This document shows positions 25,842 to 34,805 of a stretch of DNA of 64,000 nt, one piece after another. Where the stretch lies: contig CP053449.1 in the NCBI GenBank assembly GCA_013285465.1, forward strand, positions 363,501-427,500, in the 5' to 3' direction. The DNA is from Pseudomonadota bacterium. Its GTDB lineage: Bacteria > Pseudomonadota > Alphaproteobacteria > Micavibrionales > CSBR16-224. The notes beneath the pieces are model-generated. The model searched no databases. It had not been told where the DNA came from and saw nothing but the letters and a program-made list of their open reading frames with translations. Each line of letters opens with the position of its first letter. The stretch's first letter is position 1. A program made the translations under genes and the position numbers.

Positions 25842-26435
25842 TTATGGCCTAACCCACCAGCTTGTAACATCTTTAAATTGGAAAGATGAGCCTGATTGCA
25901 GGCCTTTAAAGCCGCGCCATATCCGTGTGAACCACCATGCGCCAAAGCTAATCCATCCGGTAAACATGGTAATCAGTCCCAAAACGCCGTTATCGGCCAT
26001 AAACTGCTGTAATCCCATATCATTGGGAAGGAGCGCGGCATCGCCCGCTTGTTCTACGGCATCAAAAGCAGCTTTATCACCAAATTTTAGAAGAATACCC
26101 ATACCCAATATGGTGACGAACGGCAGGAAAAGCCATAAGCCTATCCAGAAGGTACGGATCAGCCATCTGTAATGGGGAGAAAAGGGGGTTTTCTTGCCAA
26201 ATTTTGCCGATAAATAGCAGAGGAGAACGATGCCGATCATGGTGAGGCTGGCAACCAGCGGAATCGGCTGAATCGGTGTGAACATCAAAACCGAGGAGGC
26301 TGCAAAGGAGATATAAATAATTTTCAGCTTTTGGGTTTCGTCCACACCCGCAGAAACCTGTTTGGACGGTACAGCGCCGGATGTGCTGTTTTTATCTGTT
26401 TTATCTGCATTTTTTTTGCTGTCTTGTTCTGCCAT
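25842..26435 (-). CDS. membrane protein of unknown function
   Basis: A 197-residue protein. A polar Lys/Ser-rich N-terminus of about 40 residues precedes four hydrophobic segments: IIYISFAASSVLMF, PLVASLTMIGIVLLCYLSA, WIGLWLFLPFVTILGMGILL and LGLITMFTGWISFGAWW. HYRWLIRTFWIG between helices 2 and 3 resembles short integral membrane proteins of the DUF4870 kind, without certainty. The gene lies 3 bases downstream of mutL on the same strand, so it is co-transcribed with mutL, probably without a functional link. Confidence 0.72.
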   Translation of the reverse strand: MAEQDSKKNADKTDKNSTSGAVPSKQVSAGVDETQKLKIIYISFAASSVLMFTPIQPIPLVASLTMIGIVLLCYLSAKFGKKTPFSPHYRWLIRTFWIGLWLFLPFVTILGMGILLKFGDKAAFDAVEQAGDAALLPNDMGLQQFMADNGVLGLITMFTGWISFGAWWFTRIWRGFKGLQSGSSFQFKDVTSWWVRP

Positions 26436-26438
26436 GAT

Positions 26439-28295
26439 TTATCTTCTGCCGAAAAGTTTCTCAATATCGTTTAACTTTAGCTCAACATAGGTCGGTCGTC
26501 CATGATTACATTGACCGGAATGCGGCGTGGCTTCCATTTCGCGCAAAAGCGCATTCATTTCTTCCGTTTTCAGCACGCGTCCGGCACGGACGGAACCGTG
26601 GCAGGCCATGGTCGAGCAGACTTCTTCCAGACTTTCTTTTAAGGAGAGCGGCTGGTCCAGTTCGTCCAGATCATCAGCCAGATCACGCAACAGTTTTTTG
26701 CAATCGACCTGTCCCAGCAGGGCGGGGGTGGCTTGCACGGCAATCGCACCTTGGCCGAAGGCTTCAATATCAAGCCCCAGCTGTGAAAAAGCCGGTGCGT
26801 TTTCCAGCAGACGCTCTGTCGCGCCTGCGTCCAGCTCGACGATTTCGGGGATCAGCAATCCCTGACTTTTGACGGCGCCTTTTTGCAGCTCGTTTTTCAT
26901 ACGTTCATAAACCAGCCGTTCATGTGCGGCATGCTGATCGACAATCACAATGCCGCTTTGCGTTTGTGCGACGATATAAGTGTTGTGCAGTTGCGCACAG
27001 GCTGCGCCCAGCGGGTATTCACTGTAATCTTCCTGTTCACGGAGATCATTTTCTGCGGCGGGCGGCGTTTGCGTATGACGCATGGCCGGTGCCAGCGGCA
27101 TTGCGGCTGCGGCTGCCAGATTGGGCTGTGATGACGGGCGCGGATATTGATAACCATGTCCGGACATGCCCTTCAGATTGCTGTAGCTTTCGGAAGGCTG
27201 ACTGTATTCCCCCTGCCACAGATTATCGCTTTGCGGCGCAGGGGTGCTTTTGGCAAGATAACCCAGCGCCTGCCCGGCAACGGTTGTGGAGGCGCGGTGC
27301 TGTGCTTCGCCGAGTGCATTTCGCAATCCGCGCACAATCAAACCGCTGATATTGCGCGGGTCACGGAATCTGACTTCCGATTTGGCCGGATGCACATTCA
27401 CATCCACCAGCTCGAACGGCACATCAATAAACAAACACAGAACCGGGTGGCGGTCGCGTGCCAGATAATCGGCATAGGCGGCGCGGATTGCGCCGGTCAG
27501 CAATTTATCGCGTACAGGCCGCCCATTGACGAACAGATATTGCGCCTGCGCATTGGAGCGGTTCAAAGTCGGCAGCCCTGCAAAACCTTTCAGCACGGCA
27601 TCTTCCTTTTCCAGCAAGACCGGCATGGCATTTTCGGAAAAATCCGCGCCCATAATATCCGACAATCTTGCCAGACCGGCATTGTCGCCCGTGCGCGGCG
27701 GCAGGGAAAAGACTTTTTTGCCGTTATGTTCCAGAGAAAAGCCGATATCGGGATAAGCCATCGCCAGACGCTCCAGAGCATCACGGGCATGGCGCGCCTC
27801 GGTCGGCGGCGTTTTCATGAATTTCAGCCTTGCGGGGGTCGCGTAAAATAAATCGCGCACTTCAATGAGTGTTCCTTCCGGGCAGGCGGATGGCGCGACA
27901 TCATGTACCAGCCCGCCTTCAACCAGAATTTCATGCCCGTCCGCCTTTTTTCCGCGCGGGCGGCTGGCGATTTTCAAGCGGCTGACGGCACCGATGGAGG
28001 CCAGCGCCTCTCCGCGAAAACCGAGGGAGGCGATATGCAGTAAATCCCCGTCCGGCAGTTTTGATGTGGCATGACGTTCAACGGCAAGCCGCAAATCATC
28101 CGTATCCATACCGATACCGTTGTCACGGATGGAAATCGACGACAAGCCGCCGTCGCGCAGCGCGATATCAAGCTGTGTCGCGCCGGCATCAATGGCGTTT
28201 TCGGCAAGTTCCTTCACCGCGGCGGCGGGACGTTCAATGACTTCGCCCGCAGCAATCTGGTTGATCAGGGATTCCGGCAGTTTTCTAATAAGCAT
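26439..28295 (-). CDS. mutL: DNA mismatch repair protein MutL
   Basis: A 618-residue GHKL ATPase. The N-terminal motifs are ENAIDAGATQLDI, DNGIGMD and GFRGEALASIGAVSRL. The transducer domain includes FVNGRPVRD and DVNVHPAKSEVRF. The C-terminal dimerisation domain holds ACHGSVRAG and the terminal NHGRPTYVEL segment. The endonuclease motif DQHA(X)2E(X)4E reads DQHAAHERLVYERM, so this MutL is probably a nicking type, as expected where MutH is absent. It couples MutS mismatch recognition to strand removal. Confidence 0.95.
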   Translation of the reverse strand: MLIRKLPESLINQIAAGEVIERPAAAVKELAENAIDAGATQLDIALRDGGLSSISIRDNGIGMDTDDLRLAVERHATSKLPDGDLLHIASLGFRGEALASIGAVSRLKIASRPRGKKADGHEILVEGGLVHDVAPSACPEGTLIEVRDLFYATPARLKFMKTPPTEARHARDALERLAMAYPDIGFSLEHNGKKVFSLPPRTGDNAGLARLSDIMGADFSENAMPVLLEKEDAVLKGFAGLPTLNRSNAQAQYLFVNGRPVRDKLLTGAIRAAYADYLARDRHPVLCLFIDVPFELVDVNVHPAKSEVRFRDPRNISGLIVRGLRNALGEAQHRASTTVAGQALGYLAKSTPAPQSDNLWQGEYSQPSESYSNLKGMSGHGYQYPRPSSQPNLAAAAAMPLAPAMRHTQTPPAAENDLREQEDYSEYPLGAACAQLHNTYIVAQTQSGIVIVDQHAAHERLVYERMKNELQKGAVKSQGLLIPEIVELDAGATERLLENAPAFSQLGLDIEAFGQGAIAVQATPALLGQVDCKKLLRDLADDLDELDQPLSLKESLEEVCSTMACHGSVRAGRVLKTEEMNALLREMEATPHSGQCNHGRPTYVELKLNDIEKLFGRR

Positions 28296-28336
28296 GGCAT
28301 TAAACTACCGTATTTTTTTCTATCTGTCATCACAGG

Positions 28337-28370
28337 AAAAGAAAACGCCGCCCGTAAAAAACGGACGGCG
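28337..28370 (-). terminator. intrinsic terminator after the amino-acid dehydrogenase
   Basis: Read on the minus strand, a 10-bp GC-rich stem (28361-28370 with 28346-28355, one G-U pair, loop of A/T) is followed by TTTTCTTTT. It begins 33 bases after the stop of the dehydrogenase gene and separates it from mutL. Confidence 0.7.
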
Positions 28371-28403
28371 GATTTTAAAAAAAATATCTTAAATTTCTGT
28401 CTT

Positions 28404-29495
28404 TCAGGCGGCCTTATCCTGACCGTTCTCCAGGAATAAAAAACGTTTCTCTGCCACGCGGTCAGCAGCTTCGGCAGTGCAGACATTTTCATGTTCCGCA
28501 CGCAGGAAAATTTCCTCCAGCGTTTCGCGGATGGCGTAAATATGGCGGATCGCATCTTCTTCACGGCCCTGCACGCCTTTGGTAATACGGGCAAGATATT
28601 CGTAATAAACATTGATCAAACCGCCGGCATTGACCACGTAATCAGGTGCATAGAGAACGTTTTTCTCTTTCAGAGCAACACCGTGACGGCCTGTTTCCAG
28701 CTGATTGTTGGCGGCGCCTGCGACGACTGAAACTTTCAGACGGGCGAGTGTTTTGTCATTGATAATACCGCCCAGCGCGCAAGGTGCGAAAACATCGGCA
28801 TCAACGTCATAAATTTCATCGAGACCTACAGCGGTTGCACCGAGCTGATCAACGGCTTTTTGAATGCGTCCCGTGTCAATATCGGTGACGGTCAGAATGG
28901 CGCCTTCTTCATGCAGACGTTCGCACAGACTATAGCCGACATTGCCAAGTCCCTGCACGGCAACGCGCACACCTTCAACAGAGGTTTTGCCCAGACGGTG
29001 CTTTACGGCGGTTTTCAGACCTGTGAAAACGCCCAGTGCCGTCATCGGGGACGGGTTTCCGCCCGCTGTGCCCGTACCGCTGACCGGCAGGCCGACAACA
29101 TGTCCGGTGTGTTGATGGATATTCACCATGTCTTGGTCATCGGTGTTTACATCTTCCGCGACAATATAAAGCCCGTTCAGCTTTTCAACCATGCGGCCCA
29201 TTGCCTGCATCATTTGCGGGGTTTTGTCTTTTTTGGCATCGCCGATAATGACGGATTTTCCGCCGCCCAGCGGCAGCCCTGTAATCGCCGCTTTGTAGGT
29301 CATACCGCGGGACAGGCGCAGCACATCCGTCAGTGCCTCCGCGTCGCTGGCATAATTCCACATACGACACCCACCCAAAGCCGGGCCCAGATTTGTGTTA
29401 TGGATCGCGACAATCGCTCGCAATCCCGTCGCTTTGTCCGAAAACAGTACAACTTGCTCATGGTTATCAAATTCAGGGTGGGTAAAAAATTCCAT
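28404..29495 (-). CDS. Leu/Glu/Phe/Val-type amino-acid dehydrogenase
   Basis: A 363-residue enzyme. The N-terminal substrate domain has GPALGGCRMW and the catalytic Lys in LPLGGGKSVI (K80). The AEDVNT and VSGTGTAGGNPSP segments follow, then a Rossmann domain with VQGLGNVGYSLCERL (GxGxxG) and TDID at the end of strand beta 2, favouring NAD+. It most resembles leucine dehydrogenase, which reversibly deaminates branched-chain amino acids to oxo-acids. Valine or phenylalanine specificity cannot be excluded. The ribosome site is aaggag. The upstream region carries repeated half-sites (29570-29610). Confidence 0.88.
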   Translation of the reverse strand: MEFFTHPEFDNHEQVVLFSDKATGLRAIVAIHNTNLGPALGGCRMWNYASDAEALTDVLRLSRGMTYKAAITGLPLGGGKSVIIGDAKKDKTPQMMQAMGRMVEKLNGLYIVAEDVNTDDQDMVNIHQHTGHVVGLPVSGTGTAGGNPSPMTALGVFTGLKTAVKHRLGKTSVEGVRVAVQGLGNVGYSLCERLHEEGAILTVTDIDTGRIQKAVDQLGATAVGLDEIYDVDADVFAPCALGGIINDKTLARLKVSVVAGAANNQLETGRHGVALKEKNVLYAPDYVVNAGGLINVYYEYLARITKGVQGREEDAIRHIYAIRETLEEIFLRAEHENVCTAEAADRVAEKRFLFLENGQDKAA

Positions 29496-29585
29496 GCCTT
29501 ATTACTCCTTGCTGGTATGATTGATACCGCTGTGGCTTGTTGATCCAAGGGACAGCACAAGATAATATTCGTACAACTTTATGTA

Positions 29586-29610
29586 CAAACATATATCGTT
29601 CGTATGTTTG
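29586..29610. promoter_or_regulatory. inverted repeat upstream of the amino-acid dehydrogenase
   Basis: CAAACATA (29586-29593) and TATGTTTG (29603-29610) are exact inverted repeats 9 bases apart. A related GTACAA half-site occurs twice just before in direct orientation. The cluster lies about 75-115 bases before the dehydrogenase start, a plausible operator region. No protein is assigned. Confidence 0.4.
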
Positions 29611-29672
29611 CCAGACAGAAACGCCAAAATCAAGGAAATCTTATGTTGCATAGCAGCATGAGAAAGGGCGGT

Positions 29673-31226
29673 TTAGGCGCGTTTTTGCAGTAAACCTTTA
29701 AAATGACGCATATTTCCCGTAATGAAGACGGCGAAAAAATATACGCTCATTCCGGCGAAAACCAGCGCAAACATATGGGTAATTTTACCGATCACATTTT
29801 TTGGAAACAGAGTCGCGAGTCCCGCATACTGCAATAAAATAAGGGTCACGACCATCAAACCGGCGCAAAAAGCCAGGGATAACAGCTGTTTTGTCTCTGC
29901 CGTTGTCCATGTGACGGCAGGATTTTTGTGCAAGACGGCGCGGGTCAAAAGTGCAGCATTTACCCATGCGCCGCAGGCGGTGGCCAGGGCAATGCCGACA
30001 TGTCCCAGCGGTTTCAAAAATGCGATGCTTAATGCGATATTTACCGATGATCCGATAATGGCATAGCGCACAGGGGTTTTGGTATCTTCGGCGGCAAAAG
30101 AGGCACTGCTGAGGATTTTTACGGCGATAAAGGCAGGCAAGGCCAGCGCATAGGCTTGCAACGCGCGTGCGGACATTAATGTGTTATCGGCGGTAAAGGC
30201 GCCATGTTCAAAAAGTGCCGCGATAATCGGCACAGCCAGTACAATCAGCCCTGCCGTTGCGGGCAGCGCCAGCATCGTGCCGACAGTCAGGGCTTCTCCG
30301 AACAGCGCCCGTCCTTCGGGATGGTTTTCGGATTTGATGGCGCGGGACAGCATCGGCAGTAAGGCAACACCGATGGAAATCCCGATAATGCTTAACGGAA
30401 ACTGATACAGACGGTCGGCATAATACAGATAAGAAATCGCCCCCGCCGGAAGGAAGGAGGCCAGCACGATATCAATAAATAAATTAACCTGTGCCACGCC
30501 TGCGCCCAGAATACCCGGTCCCATCAGCTTGAACAGTTTTTTCATGTCGCCATTCATCTGCGGACGGGCCAACCCGATGCCAGCACCGATGCGGACGCAT
30601 TGCCAGATCATCCAGATCAGCTGCATCACGCCTGCGCCGATCACGCCGAAAGCCATCGCATGTGCGGCGCTGGGAACATTTCCTCCCGCCATGGTGTAAA
30701 CCAGCGCGCCGATCAGCGCCAGATTGAAAAACAGCGGCATAGCGGCAAAAGGCGCAAAACGGTCAAAAGCATTCATCACCCCGCCCAGCAGGGCAACGAG
30801 TGAAATCAGCACCATATAAGGGAAGGTAATGCGCGATAATTCTACCGCCAGATCATAACGCCCGTTGCCGCCGGCAAAACCGGGCGCAATCACATAGATA
30901 ACAAACGGCATGGCGATGACCATCAGAATACTGAAAGGGATCAGGATCAACAGCATCATGGATTGCGTGTTACGGGCGAATTTAAGCGCTTCCTCTTTGC
31001 CCTCTGTGGCAAGTTTTCCGGAAAAAACGGGCACGAAGGCTGCGCTGAACGCCCCTTCCGCAGTGATGCGCCGGAAAAAATTCGGCAGTTTCAAGGCGAC
31101 GAAAAACGCATCCGCCAGCGGCCCCGCACCCAGCACGATGGCGGTGAGCATATCGCGGATAAAACCCGCAATACGGCTAAGCAGTGTCCAGCTGCTGATT
31201 GTGGCCATGGCTTTAAAGAGTTTCAT
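29673..31226 (-). CDS. murJ: lipid II flippase MurJ
   Basis: A 517-residue protein with about 14 hydrophobic helices, of the MATE/MOP superfamily. The start has SWTLLSRIAGFIRDMLTAIVLGAGPLADAFFVA, with the conserved SRxxGxxR and ADAFxxA segments. The NFFRRITAEGAFSAAFVP motif follows, then repeated Pro/Gly-rich helices. It moves undecaprenyl-linked peptidoglycan precursor across the inner membrane. It is divergent from ubiE with a 103-base gap between them. Neither strand shows a convincing consensus promoter in that gap. Confidence 0.94.
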   Translation of the reverse strand: MKLFKAMATISSWTLLSRIAGFIRDMLTAIVLGAGPLADAFFVALKLPNFFRRITAEGAFSAAFVPVFSGKLATEGKEEALKFARNTQSMMLLILIPFSILMVIAMPFVIYVIAPGFAGGNGRYDLAVELSRITFPYMVLISLVALLGGVMNAFDRFAPFAAMPLFFNLALIGALVYTMAGGNVPSAAHAMAFGVIGAGVMQLIWMIWQCVRIGAGIGLARPQMNGDMKKLFKLMGPGILGAGVAQVNLFIDIVLASFLPAGAISYLYYADRLYQFPLSIIGISIGVALLPMLSRAIKSENHPEGRALFGEALTVGTMLALPATAGLIVLAVPIIAALFEHGAFTADNTLMSARALQAYALALPAFIAVKILSSASFAAEDTKTPVRYAIIGSSVNIALSIAFLKPLGHVGIALATACGAWVNAALLTRAVLHKNPAVTWTTAETKQLLSLAFCAGLMVVTLILLQYAGLATLFPKNVIGKITHMFALVFAGMSVYFFAVFITGNMRHFKGLLQKRA

Positions 31227-31329
31227 TTACTGAGGATTACCCCTGATTTATGCCTTTTAGGACTGTCATATCCGTGTGTTTCTTTATATACTGACAGCAC
31301 TATCATAAAATAAATCGAAGGCAAAACAT

Positions 31330-32094
31330 ATGGCAAAACAGGCGAAAAATCCTGAATCGGAATGGTTCGGTTACCGCAAGGTGGATGCGACGGAAAAAAC
31401 ACGGCTGGTCGAAGACGTATTTTCCTCGGTTGCGACACGCTATGATTTGATGAATGATCTGATGTCAGGCGGGCTGCACCGTTTGTGGAAACGCAAATTT
31501 CTGTCGATTGTTTATCCGCGTACCGATCATCATCTGCTGGATCTGGCAGGCGGCACGGGCGATATCGCTTTTCGCTATCTTGAAAAAACACAGCATCGCG
31601 CCCATGTGACGGTTTGTGATCTCAGCGCGGAAATGCTGGAGGTCGGTCGCGACCGTGCCATTGACCGCGGTATCTTAAAGGAAATCGACTGGGTGGAGGG
31701 GAATGCCGAAAAACTGCCCTTCGACGATAACAGTTTTGATACCTGTACCATTGCCTTCGGATTGCGGAATGTGACCCGCATTGATACGGCTTTAAAAGAT
31801 ATCCACCGTGTGTTGAAGCCGGGCGGACGTTTCTTCTGTCTGGAATTCAGTCATGTTGTTCTGCCGGTGCTGGATAAGCTTTATGATGCCTATTCCTTCC
31901 ACATCATTCCGAAACTGGGGGAATGGGTCGCAAAAGATGCGGAAAGTTATCAATATTTGGCGGAAAGTATCCGTAAATTCCCGACGCAGGAAGATTTGAA
32001 GCAGCGCATCACAAAGGCTGGTTTTTCGCAGGCACGATACCGCAATATGTCGGGCGGTATTGTGGCTATTCATAGCGGCTTGAAGGAGGCTTGA
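31330..32094 (+). CDS. ubiE: ubiquinone/menaquinone biosynthesis C-methyltransferase
   Basis: A 254-residue class I SAM methyltransferase. FGYRKV and KTRLVEDVFSSVATRYDLMNDLMS match the UbiE N-terminal signature. Motif I is LLDLAGGTGDIAFR, and VEGNAEKLPFDDNSFDTCTIAFGLRNVT is UbiE signature 2. Role: C-methylation of the benzoquinol (or naphthoquinol) ring. In many alphaproteobacteria ubiB follows ubiE; here coaBC follows directly, 5 bases after the stop. Confidence 0.95.
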   Translation: MAKQAKNPESEWFGYRKVDATEKTRLVEDVFSSVATRYDLMNDLMSGGLHRLWKRKFLSIVYPRTDHHLLDLAGGTGDIAFRYLEKTQHRAHVTVCDLSAEMLEVGRDRAIDRGILKEIDWVEGNAEKLPFDDNSFDTCTIAFGLRNVTRIDTALKDIHRVLKPGGRFFCLEFSHVVLPVLDKLYDAYSFHIIPKLGEWVAKDAESYQYLAESIRKFPTQEDLKQRITKAGFSQARYRNMSGGIVAIHSGLKEA

Positions 32095-32099
32095 AGAGA

Positions 32100-33341
32100 A
32101 TGACACTGGCCGGAAAAAATATTTTACTGATTATCAGCGGCGGCATTGCCGCCTATAAAGCTTTAGAGCTGATCCGCTTGATAAAAAAGCAGCAAGGTGA
32201 TGTGCGCTGTATCCTGACCAAAGGCGGGGCGGAATTTGTGACGCCGTTGTCTGTCGCGGCTTTGTCGGAAAATCAGGTCTATGCCGATCTGTTCTCATTG
32301 AAAGATGAAAGCGAGATGGGGCATATCCGCCTGTCACGCGAGGCGGATCTGATTGTCGTTGCGCCCGCCACGGCGCATATGCTGGCAAAAATGGCGCAGG
32401 GCTTTGCTGATGATCTGGCGGCGACTGTCTTACTGGCATCAGATAAGCCTGTCATGGTTGCCCCGGCAATGAACCCGCAAATGTGGGCGCATCCTGCGAC
32501 GCAGGATAATATCGCATTACTGAAAAAGCGCGGCGTTTTGTTTGTCGATCCTGCCGCAGGAGAAATGGCCTGCGGAGAAACCGGTGAAGGCCGTCTGGCG
32601 GAGCCGGAAGATATTCTCAAGGAAATCTCCGCACAGCTTGCCGCGCAAAAGGGGGCGCTTTCGGGAAAAAAGGCGCTGGTCACCAGCGGCCCGACTTATG
32701 AACCGCTGGATCCCGTGCGCTTTCTGGGCAATCATTCCTCCGGCAAACAGGGGATTGCGATTGCAACGGCGCTGGCCAAGGCGGGGGCGGAAACAACGCT
32801 GGTGACAGGTCCGACGCATGAGAGTATTCCCGCAGGTATCAATATTGTGCGTGTCACAACAGCGGCGGAAATGCTGGCGGCCTGCGAAGCGGCGTTGCCT
32901 TGTGATATTACCGTTTGCGCGGCGGCGGTTGCGGATTGGACACCTGTCAATACCGCAGAACAGAAAATGAAAAAACGCGATGGTGCCGGACCGCCCGCGA
33001 TTGAACTCAAGGAAAATCCCGATATTTTGAAAACACTGGCCGGGTTGGGTAATAAACGCCCGCCCTTGCTGATCGGTTTTGCTGCGGAAACAGGTGATGT
33101 TGTCTCCCGCGCGACAGCGAAACTGGCGAAAAAGGGCTGTGACTGGATTGTCGCCAATGATGTCTCGGCAGGGACGGAGACATTCGGGGGTGACAGCAAT
33201 ACCGTGCATCTGCTAAAAGCGGGGCAGGAAAAAAACAAAAAGCCGCAGCTTGATACCCCATTGGTGGAGCAATGGCCGCGCATGGGAAAATCCGCTGTGG
33301 CGGCCAAGCTGGTCGATCATATTATTGCGGCATTGAAATAG
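32100..33341 (+). CDS. coaBC: bifunctional phosphopantothenoylcysteine decarboxylase/synthetase
   Basis: A 413-residue fused enzyme. The N-terminal flavin-dependent CoaC half has [10 protein letters not shown], the active His in [11 protein letters not shown], the PAMN motif and the Cys of [16 protein letters not shown]. The CoaB half begins at [18 protein letters not shown] and contains the NHSSGKQG loop and KKRDGAGPP. It makes 4'-phosphopantetheine for CoA. ATG at 32100 is preferred to the TTG at 32091: AGGAGG at 32084-32089 is 10 bases before the ATG but only one base before the TTG. Confidence 0.95.
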   Translation: MTLAGKNILLIISGGIAAYKALELIRLIKKQQGDVRCILTKGGAEFVTPLSVAALSENQVYADLFSLKDESEMGHIRLSREADLIVVAPATAHMLAKMAQGFADDLAATVLLASDKPVMVAPAMNPQMWAHPATQDNIALLKKRGVLFVDPAAGEMACGETGEGRLAEPEDILKEISAQLAAQKGALSGKKALVTSGPTYEPLDPVRFLGNHSSGKQGIAIATALAKAGAETTLVTGPTHESIPAGINIVRVTTAAEMLAACEAALPCDITVCAAAVADWTPVNTAEQKMKKRDGAGPPAIELKENPDILKTLAGLGNKRPPLLIGFAAETGDVVSRATAKLAKKGCDWIVANDVSAGTETFGGDSNTVHLLKAGQEKNKKPQLDTPLVEQWPRMGKSAVAAKLVDHIIAALK

Positions 33342-33364
33342 TTTTAAAAGCGAAGGAGACGAGT

Positions 33365-33838
33365 ATGACAGACACAAATATTGATATCATGCGGTTTGAA
33401 CACGGCAAGGATTTGAACCGCCCTGATTATGCGACGCCGCTTTCGGCGGGGATGGATCTGGAAGCCGCCGTGACGGAAGATCTGGTTTTGAAACAAGGGG
33501 AATGGCAATTGGTACCGACCGGACTTGGTATTGCGCTTCCCGAAGGTTTCGAAGCGCAAATTCGTCCGCGCTCCGGCCTTGCCGCAAAACATGCGGTCAC
33601 GGTTCTAAACAGCCCCGGCACGATTGATGCCGATTACCGCGGCGAAATTAAGGTCATCCTGATTAATCACGGCAAGGAAGATTTTGTGATTACACGCGGT
33701 ATGCGTATCGCGCAGATGGTCATTGCGGCGCATGCGCGCGCCGTCTGGAACGAGGTTGAAAACCTTGATGAAACCCAGCGCGGTGCAGGCGGTTTCGGTT
33801 CGACCGGAACCGATACGCTGGTTGCAAAATCGGCTTGA
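33365..33838 (+). CDS. dut: deoxyuridine 5'-triphosphate nucleotidohydrolase
   Basis: A 157-residue trimeric dUTPase carrying all five motifs: AGMDLEAA (1), RPRSGLA (2), [21 protein letters not shown] (3, the uracil loop), RIAQMVI (4) and [10 protein letters not shown] (5, the P-loop-like lid). It hydrolyses dUTP to dUMP. The ATG at 33365 follows aaggag; the longer frame from 33272 overlaps coaBC and adds an unrelated leader. It is in the conserved coaBC-dut pairing. Confidence 0.95.
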   Translation: MTDTNIDIMRFEHGKDLNRPDYATPLSAGMDLEAAVTEDLVLKQGEWQLVPTGLGIALPEGFEAQIRPRSGLAAKHAVTVLNSPGTIDADYRGEIKVILINHGKEDFVITRGMRIAQMVIAAHARAVWNEVENLDETQRGAGGFGSTGTDTLVAKSA

Positions 33839-33841
33839 TAT

Positions 33842-34798
33842 ATGGAATTCCGCGGAAAAATCTATGATTCGATTACCGATACGATCGGTGCAACACCTTT
33901 GGTGCGCCTGCCTAATCTGACAAAGGAAACCGGCGTGCATGCCGATATTCTGGCGAAGCTGGAATTTTTCAATCCGCTCTCCAGCGTCAAGGATCGCTTG
34001 GCGATGGCCTTGATCGAAGCGGGAGAGCGCGACGGCAAAATTAAAAAGAATACGGTGATTATCGAGCCGACTTCCGGCAATACCGGCATCGGTCTGGCTT
34101 TTATCTGTGCGACGCGCGGTTACCGTTTGATTTTGACGATGCCGGAAACCATGTCATATGAGCGCCGAAAACTGCTGCGCATGTTTGGCGCGGAATTGCA
34201 TCTAACCCCTGCGGAAGAGGGAATTAAGGGCGCAATAGACAAGGCGCAGCAGCTGGCAAAAGACATTCCCGGCAGCTTTATCCCGCAGCAATTCCAGAAC
34301 CCGGCCAATCCTGAAATTCACCGCGTTACAACGGCGGAGGAAATCTGGCAGGATACGGAGGGTAAGGTCGATGTGCTGATTGCGGGAATCGGGACAGGCG
34401 GCACCATCACCGGTATCTCGCAGGCGTTGAAGGCGAAAAAACCGCAGATTACGACGATTGCGGTTGAGCCGGCAGACAGCGCTGTTTTATCGGGCGGTAC
34501 TGTCGGCCCGCATAAAATCCAGGGTATCGGACCGGGTTTTGTGCCGGATATTCTGGATACGGATGCGGTTGACGAGGTCATCACCGTCAGTAATGAAAAA
34601 GCCTATGAATGGACGCGCAAAGTGATTGAAACCGAGGGGATTCCCGTTGGGATTTCCGGCGGCGCGGCTTTATGGGCGGCATTTGAAACCGGTGCGCGCC
34701 GCGATATGCTGAATAAGCAGATTGTGGTCATTATCCCCAGCTGTGCCGAACGTTACTTGTCGCTGCCGCTTTTTGCCGATCTGGCCGAACCGAAATAA
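33842..34798 (+). CDS. cysK: cysteine synthase A (O-acetylserine sulfhydrylase)
   Basis: A 318-residue PLP enzyme. The PLP Lys is K50 in [20 protein letters not shown] is the substrate loop, [10 protein letters not shown] is the phosphate-binding loop, and [12 protein letters not shown] and [11 protein letters not shown] follow. It makes cysteine from O-acetylserine and sulfide. It starts 3 bases after dut, with weak separate translation signals, so coupling is likely. The end is convergent with the tad genes, 7 bases away. Confidence 0.94.
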   Translation: MEFRGKIYDSITDTIGATPLVRLPNLTKETGVHADILAKLEFFNPLSSVKDRLAMALIEAGERDGKIKKNTVIIEPTSGNTGIGLAFICATRGYRLILTMPETMSYERRKLLRMFGAELHLTPAEEGIKGAIDKAQQLAKDIPGSFIPQQFQNPANPEIHRVTTAEEIWQDTEGKVDVLIAGIGTGGTITGISQALKAKKPQITTIAVEPADSAVLSGGTVGPHKIQGIGPGFVPDILDTDAVDEVITVSNEKAYEWTRKVIETEGIPVGISGGAALWAAFETGARRDMLNKQIVVIIPSCAERYLSLPLFADLAEPK

Positions 34799-34805
34799 AT
34801 CTTTC

